From Sesamum alatum (taxonomy: Eukaryota > Streptophyta > Magnoliopsida > Lamiales > Pedaliaceae), in the NCBI GenBank assembly GCA_034509735.1, contig JACGWO010000008.1, positions 11,481,864-11,545,863 of the forward strand: DNA of 64,000 nucleotides, given 5' to 3'. The position numbers were made by a program, and so were the translations under genes. The stretch's first letter is position 1; each line of letters opens with the position of its first letter. This document shows positions 58,375 to 64,000 of this stretch, piece after piece. The notes under the pieces are model-generated. The model did not search any database and was not told the origin of the DNA. It saw nothing but the letters and a program-made list of their open reading frames with translations.

Positions 58375-59455
58375 ATGAGATTGGTGGATGGTAGGAATGC
58401 TGGAACTGAGCATCGTGATTGAGCTGATCAGGAAGCTGGAGTCGACATGATTGTCCAACTTATGAATGGAAATCCTCTATCACCCCCACCTCAAAGTGGA
58501 CAGCTAGAGGTGGACCTTCCCAGTTTCTATTCGAACCAACACTTCCTCGGACATCTTCTCCGAAAGGATTCTTCCTATCCCACTGGACCAGTTCAAAAGA
58601 TTATTGCAGCTATTCGTCGCCAGCCTAGGATGACTCCACTAGATGTACCAGTATGAATACCCGATATGGATGTCACTGTCAATCCCAATCTTGCACATAT
58701 TTAGGATGGCATGAGTGCCGACATGAGTACATGCCTGCACAGAAAGGATTCCCTAACGATTGGCGGATGAATATGGAAAGGATGCAGAAGGACCTCTTGG
58801 ATATGCAAAGACGCATCTCAGAAGTGCTTGAGGAACAAGGAAGGTGTCCCCTTCAGTGAGGAGGTTTTGATTGATAAGCTACCCATCAACTAGATGATTC
58901 CTAACTCCGTGGAGTACAATAGAACCATGGACCCACATGTTTAAGACCATAGCCCTTCTCTACTGCCATATTGATGGAGTCAAGTGCCTTGTTTTATTGA
59001 CCACTCCCACTCGGGCGGCCTAGTAGTGGTTCAATCAATTGCCACTTGGATCATCCAGTCTTTCAAGGAATTTCGTTCATTCTTCCTGCACTAGTTTGTT
59101 AGCAACAAACGACATAGGAAGACGACCATAAGCCTTTTTGTAGTTCAACAGAAGAAAGGTGAATCCCTGATAGAGTACCTCTAGCATTTCACTGTAGCAA
59201 CTTTGAAAGTCCCATCAGCAACTTCAGAGTTGCTGGTGAGCATTTTCGGGCATGGAAGCAAGATAAGGGCACCTTAAAATCCTTGGCCAAGAAGCCCACT
59301 CTCGATTTCAATAGCTCACTAGCTTGAGTCGAGTCATACATCAACATGGAGAAATCTCTTAAGTACAAGAAGGAAAGCCTTGGCGAAAAGTTCAAGGAAT
59401 GGAATGACGAGGGAGAAGCCAAGAAATTCAAAACGGATGCCCTACTCTGAGGAGA
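58375..59455 (+). pseudogene. Element 3 gag remnant
   Basis: The N-terminal frame (58447-58656) is proline-rich and runs into RQPRMTPLDVPV. A second frame (58653-58859) has a coiled coil (MERMQKDLLDMQRRISEVLE). The gag core (about 58905-59340) is legible over frames as TMDPHVFKTIALLYCHIDGV, QWFNQLPLGS and LKILGQEAHS-type pieces, with many stops. No pol follows. Confidence 0.7.
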
Positions 59456-59469
59456 TTAGTGAAGAATAA

Positions 59470-59900
59470 GCCTAGCTAAAGAAGAATAAAAAAAGTGCTC
59501 AGGCACTAAAAAGAATAAACCTAGCTAAAAAAGTACAAGTACTGAAGAATAAACCTTATTTTGTACAAGCACAAAGATGCCCTTCTTTGCTCAGGCACTA
59601 AAGAAGCTCTGTCTTCCATTCAGACAAAAAAACCCTACTCTGCATAGGCACCAAAAAAAGTCGTGCCTTCCACACAAGTACTAAGAAAGCTTTGTCTTTC
59701 ACATTTACAAAAAGATCTCTGCTCCATACAGGCATAAAATACATGTCTTCCACACAAGTACTAAAAACGCCTTATCTTCCACACAAGTAATAAAAAAGCA
59801 TTGTCTTCCACACAAGCTCAAAAAGTACTGCTCCGCACAGACACCTAAAAAAGCCCTGCAATCTACAAGTATGAAGGAAGCCCTACTTTAGGTAGGTATT
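59470..59900. repeat. Degenerate minisatellite in element 3
   Basis: Units of about 35-45 bp built on CTTCCACACAAGTACTAAAA and an AAGCCTTGTC-like part recur eight or more times with indels. It occupies the position after the coding remnant, like the minisatellite of element 2, but is unrelated in sequence. Confidence 0.8.
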
Positions 59901-60270
59901 GTTTGTTAATAACATTTCCTTGAAGGAAAATAAAGTATGAGGGTCCTACCCCCAGGTAGGCCCATGAAGAATCCATGAAGGCTGCTAAGGGATCCCAATC
60001 CTAACATAAGGGATATGTCCTACTCAGTGAGGGTACATCTTACAACAAAGGCCAAACAAACAAACTTCGGTTAACCTGCAAGAACTTTTACCTCCTGAAG
60101 AGAAAGGTGAAATGCCCATCTCATTTGTAGTACTTGACTAATAAGGGAGGTATCCCTCGTACATTCTAACAAGCATGCAGGCATTGCAATTACCAAGAGA
60201 TAGGATATGTTCGAACACGCTCGGGAAATAAACCAACTTACTCTAAAGATTGGGCTTGCTCCCGCCTATT

Positions 60271-60283
60271 AGAGTGAGGGGGA
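60271..60283 (+). other. Purine tract before the 3' LTR of element 3
   Basis: AGAGTGAGGGGGA lies a few bases before the start of LTR similarity (TGAATCC at 60289). Confidence 0.6.
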
Positions 60284-60288
60284 ATGAA

Positions 60289-60470
60289 TGAATCCTAAAC
60301 CTATCAATTAATGAACATGCCCAAGTGTCCCAGACAAAGCATCCTTGGAGGCCTAAAAAAATCTCAACCCAAATTTCTAGTGAAAAGCCCAGCAGGGCGG
60401 CCTGACCGAACTAGAGCCCAAGCACGATAAAGATATGTTGCACCCACGAAGCCACAAGTAGTTGAACATT
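60289..60470 (+). repeat. Truncated 3' LTR of element 3
   Basis: Aligns with the first part of 57611-58340 and then stops near 60470, where AT-rich unrelated sequence begins. Confidence 0.7.
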
Positions 60471-61766
60471 CTACACAAGCTAAGAATATGTTAACCAATA
60501 AGTAAAATTATTATTTTTTCATTTTTCATATATTGTAAATATGTATACTATTTATTAACTGTGAGGGTGTTAAAGTAATCATCTTTTGTTGACAAGATGT
60601 ATACTAATAACAATACCATTAGGCATATTTATATACAAATTGACAATATTTTAGGGCAAGTTTACCTCATAGATGAGATTAATTAAAGATATGATGAAGT
60701 TGCATTATGTGTGATATGATTATTTAATAAAATAATTTTTTGTTTACATCATTCTATTGAAAGTGTGATTGAAATGAGTGATTATATAATGCATTGTTTA
60801 CTTCATTTGACTATTTTAAGTGATATTAGAAAACGTTCCTAAATTACCCCTTTTATTTTAATTTTGATATATTTAAAAACCCAAAAAATCTTCACATCCT
60901 CGACAATTTGTCTTCTTTGATCTAGATAGGAGTAAACATGCCCTATCCCCATTTCTTCCCCTCCCAAAGTCCCCTTTCCCTAATTCCATTGCTTTGGTCG
61001 TCGCCTTCCGCCGCGTCAACCTTTCCCCCTTCTTCCACCGCCTGGGTCATAGCCACCATCCCCTCGCCTTCCGCTACCTCCGGTGCAGCTTGCACTTTCG
61101 TTCAATTGATGAACCCCACCCCTTTGTTCACCTATCATAGCCCATCACTCCGCTCACCTGAGGATGGATAGCTGTCTGTTTACCTGTATTGTGATGCTTC
61201 TACACCGAAATTAGTAATTTTTTTGGGAAGGGCGGGGAGGGGGGGGGGGGGGGAACTTGTATTTTTCTATTCTTTTTTTTATTAATTTGTGATTTGCTGA
61301 ATTCCATAAATTTCAATTTCTACTGTTGAATTATAAGCATTTTTTGAAATATTGAACTTGTGAAAATTGTGATTTTTATGTTGAAATTGTGAATGCGATT
61401 TATGTAATTTTTTGTTGATTTTGTGTAACGTTTTATTATATGTTGGGATATTGTTTATTCCCTGAAATTCTGATTATGGGAAGCAGCAAAATGAGAGATC
61501 TGGAGAGAAAAGAAGAAACGAAAACTAAGCTTGGGGAAGAGGCTAGATATTTTGCAAACTATGGCAAATTGGTAATATGCATTGATGTGGTGAGCAATCT
61601 TTAACACTCAAGTAGAAAAAGTTGTATGTTGCTTGCCTTGCTTTGTCTCTTCAGCAAGGTATTCATAGAGAGGAAACAAGCGTATAAGGGGGATTTTCCC
61701 TAGAGGTCCACTTTTTCAATTGGTGGTAGTTTGTCAGAGACGACTACTAGAGATTTGGTCGTAGAT
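60471..61766. other. Intergenic stretch with a GC-rich island, no confirmed gene
   Basis: Mostly AT-rich. About 60640-60840 has MITE-like text (GGGCAAGTTTACCTCATAGA). An open frame of 77 codons at 60938-61171 is proline/serine-rich and matches no family I know; it may be a captured gene fragment. The remainder (61480-61766) has no recognisable feature. Confidence 0.4.
61225..61253 (+). repeat. G-rich run with quadruplex potential
   Basis: GGGAAGGGCGGGGA is followed by 15 consecutive G, giving four or more G tracts with short loops on the plus strand. Confidence 0.85.
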
Positions 61767-62375
61767 TGCAAGCAACAGAATACGATCCAACAGGGTCATA
61801 ACTTGAAAGAAATCGTGGATCGTCCCGGGAAATTGCGCGAATGCGGAAGCGCGATACAAAATAAAATACAAAAATTAAAGCATGCTTTAAATAATTAAAG
61901 AACACGCTCAAGGGGTGTACCCTTGAGATACCCGGGAGTTCGGTGTATCTCATGATTAAAGAACATGTATAAAAGATCATGGAGGCCATAGGGTAGAAAA
62001 TAAAAGGAGGCGAAAACGTAAACAGAGACCTACCCGTTGTCGTTTTCGTCTTCAACGGCTACACGTGTTGTTTCCCGTTTTGCACCAAGATCTCGTTCTT
62101 GAGACCCTCCAAATCGTGACACACGATCCACCCACGTATCTTGTACGTCGTGCTAGCAACGAACAAGTGTATATTTTGGAGTGGATGAATCAACGACACA
62201 TTATCAATTAACGGTATTGATTCATCAATGTTCTAGTGTTCCAAGAACAAATGAACAAGAAAATATATTTCTTGTAGAGAGAGAGGGGGCGGACGAGAGG
62301 TAAGAAGGGGAGAGACGAGTGTGTGTTGTGTGTGTGTTGGAATTTCTCATCCTTCAATTGTTGGAGGCTAGAGGT

Positions 62376-62382
62376 TTATATA
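62376..62382 (-). promoter_or_regulatory. TATA box of the Copia LTR, copy 3
   Basis: Minus-strand TATATAA within CTCTATATAAACCTC, about 610 nt from the LTR end at 61767, a normal place for the U3/R border. Confidence 0.6.
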
Positions 62383-63396
62383 GAGGAGGAGTTTAATCCT
62401 CTTTAAACTCCAACTCTAAGAACTCTAATTTGACTAGAATTTTGACCTAGTCAAAGTTCTAGTCAAACTAGTGTTTGACCTAGTCAAACCAATCCTAGCC
62501 TTCCATCTCCCCTTTCCATCTCAACCGTTGATTTTAATTTAATGGAATATTTAAATTCCATTAAATATTCCAAAAGGCCAAATAAATATAATAAATAAAT
62601 ATTAATATTTATTTTAGGCCCATTAAATCAATTCCCTTAATAAATCCAATTTATTAATTTAATTCTCTTTATCAAATAGAAGGAATTAATTTCTCCAAGA
62701 AAATATAGGACCCGATTAAATCTAATTTAATCATTCCTTTACTTCAATATTTAATTCCAAATTAAATACTCAAGTGTGTGTGTGGATAGTGTGTGACTCT
62801 TTAGGTTCACCTTTCAGGTAGACTTGGTCGGATTCCTAGAATCCGCACGTTACCATGGGTGGCCATCTAGCAACGGTCCATGGCACTAGAGACTAGGTGA
62901 AATAATCGGGGATGAACATTTAGGCCCTAACAGTACACTTGTCCTTCTGTCTTCGGTCTCATCACTTAGAGTCTAGGGCACGGAAAATGCAGGTACCCAT
63001 TTTAGACCTAAGTGTCGGTCTGTCCTTACTAAACGCCGCAAGGGAAACCTTCCCTTCTGTTCAGTTACTGTGGCCACAGATTTTAGGGACAAGACACAGA
63101 GCATACATGAGACTCAACCGTCAATACCTTTTGACAGGAGACAGATCCTTTCTTGGAAACCACTCTCACTCTGTACACCCGAGCTGCACTAGACATGGCT
63201 TATGACTACTCAAGAGTATTTTGGCAATCTCTCACCATATCTAAGATACAGACCTGATGCACAGGTAAACTCAGCAGTTCCTCAAGTCAAAAGACTTGAC
63301 CTGTACCGCTGGAACCGGGAATACGTCATACCTTGCAGACCATACTCAAGGTCCTCCGTAAGACGGTTCCCGCGAGTCACCTCAGTCAGCTGCTTC

Positions 63397-63998
63397 CTAG
63401 CATGCTGACCCACTAACAATGCTTAGACGACCTTCGTCACCCGTCGATGAAATACGACAGCAGATGCTTAGTGTAAGTCTCAAAGGGAATCCCGGTACCC
63501 ATTTTCGGGATTCCTTGACTTGGAGATTTTCGAACTGATTCGGTAAGACTGATTTCATGGACCTACCTCCAAGCGTAGGCTTTGTCAGCGGGTCTGCTGT
63601 GTTGTCTGCTGAGTTGACTCGATCCATCCAGACGTCACCTCTTCCTACCATTTCTCTAAGAAGATGGTAGCGTCTAAGAATGTGTTTGGAACGGTGATGA
63701 GATCTCGGTTCCTTTGCTTGCGCTATTGCATCGTTGTTATCACAGAAGATGACAACAGGCTCGGTGATGCTAGGCACCACACCCAACTCTTGGATGTAGT
63801 TTCTCATCCAAACCGCTTCCTTAGCAGCTTCTGAAGCTGTTATGTATTCAGCCTCTGTGGTGGAGTCAGCAATGGTTGCTTGCTTGGAGCTTTTCCAAGC
63901 TACTACTCCTCCATTGAGTTTGAATACGTATCCTGATTGAGACTTGGCATCATCGTCATCAGACTGGAAGCTAGCGTCGCTAAAGCCTTCCAGAATTA
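63397..63998 (-). CDS. Copia pol C-terminus: RNase H (partial)
   Basis: RNase H removes element RNA from RNA-DNA hybrids during reverse transcription. Reading leftwards from the window edge, the frame is open with FSDASFQSDDDDAKSQSGYV, WKSSKQATIADSTTEAEYIT, VVIFCDNNDAIAQAKEP and SKHILRRYHLLREMV, which carry the catalytic acidic residues, then the Copia-typical end SADNTADPLTKP. About 60 further codons follow before a stop at 63397-63399; these overlap sequence shared with the non-coding copies, so the natural end may have lain earlier. The start is outside the window. Confidence 0.88.
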   Translation of the reverse strand, partial: ILEGFSDASFQSDDDDAKSQSGYVFKLNGGVVAWKSSKQATIADSTTEAEYITASEAAKEAVWMRNYIQELGVVPSITEPVVIFCDNNDAIAQAKEPRSHHRSKHILRRYHLLREMVGRGDVWMDRVNSADNTADPLTKPTLGGRSMKSVLPNQFENLQVKESRKWVPGFPLRLTLSICCRISSTGDEGRLSIVSGSAC

Positions 63999-64000
63999 GT

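Larger units (their letters stand above)
57611..60470 (+). mobile_element. Collapsed Tat-type Gypsy element (element 3)
   Basis: A 5' LTR (57611-58340), a decayed primer site (ATTGGAGTCATCTATGAGAA), gag remnants, a minisatellite, a purine-rich tract and the first ~185 bp of a 3' LTR. Pol is entirely missing. The 3' LTR breaks off near 60470, so the element is deleted internally and at the right end. It belongs to the same broad group as element 2 by primer site and gag type, but its LTRs differ. Confidence 0.75.
61767..64000 (-). mobile_element. Copia retrotransposon, 3' part (copy 3, cut by window)
   Basis: On the minus strand a Copia RNase H enters from the window edge and is followed by LTR sequence. 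The left end TGCAAGCAACAG fits an LTR terminus (minus ...GTTGCTTGCA). The segment 62790-63570 matches copies 1 and 2. The exact border between pol and LTR is not resolved because the open frame runs into the shared segment. The visible pol frame is intact, so this is probably the youngest Copia copy here. Confidence 0.8.

Noticed and set aside
1..64000. tRNA, rRNA, snRNA or other RNA genes and intact host genes.
   Set aside because: None recognised by eye; A/T-rich repeats dominate, and a covariance-model search would be needed to exclude small RNA genes.

Overview
This is a gene-poor, AT-rich stretch of a flowering-plant nuclear genome, most likely a eudicot. I found no intact host gene and no rRNA, tRNA or CRISPR feature. 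Nearly everything recognisable is a transposable element or a remnant of one: three Ty3/Gypsy elements of the Tat/Ogre-like group, one L1-type LINE, Copia-type LTR sequences in three places, and many MITEs (Mutator-like with 9-bp duplications, CACTA-like with 3-bp duplications, and a GGGCTCGTTTGG-type element). Plant identity rests on the archaeal-type second RNase H in the Gypsy elements, the DUF4283-type LINE ORF1, the plant mobile domain (PMD) sequences and the MITE types.

Layout. 1-905: minus-oriented Copia-type LTR sequence, directly followed by a plus-strand PMD pseudogene (919-1925). 2.9-6.3 kb: several MITEs. 6303-12270: a LINE inserted into a MITE with a 19-bp target duplication. 12.3-21.6 kb: AT-rich DNA with MITEs and a triplicated ~250-bp repeat. 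21982-35667: a nearly complete Tat-type element (LTRs, primer site, gag-pol, polypurine tract, 5-bp duplication ACAAC). 36019-47590: an older Tat-type element, internally deleted and interrupted inside its integrase by a Copia-type insertion (about 40201-42213). 47.6-53.3 kb: MITE-rich DNA. 53.5-57.2 kb: an unidentified block of diverged direct repeats. 57611-60470: a third, collapsed Tat-type element. 61767-64000: a minus-oriented Copia element whose RNase H frame is open to the window edge.

How the parts relate. In the youngest Gypsy element, gag-pol is on the plus strand and a second gene, encoding a PMD plus a coiled coil, runs antisense between pol and the 3' LTR, with a TATA box and plausible introns of its own. 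The older element carries a different antisense gene in the same slot, resembling the 'putative gypsy type transposon' family plus a coiled coil. Both antisense genes and both gag-pol genes are broken. The reverse transcriptases of the Gypsy element and of the LINE have each lost the second aspartate of the catalytic pair, and most nonsense codons fit C-to-T (or G-to-A) change, as expected for long-methylated repeats.

The closest thing to an unusual system is this antisense cargo of Tat-type elements. The rest is ordinary, though richly nested, plant repeat DNA.
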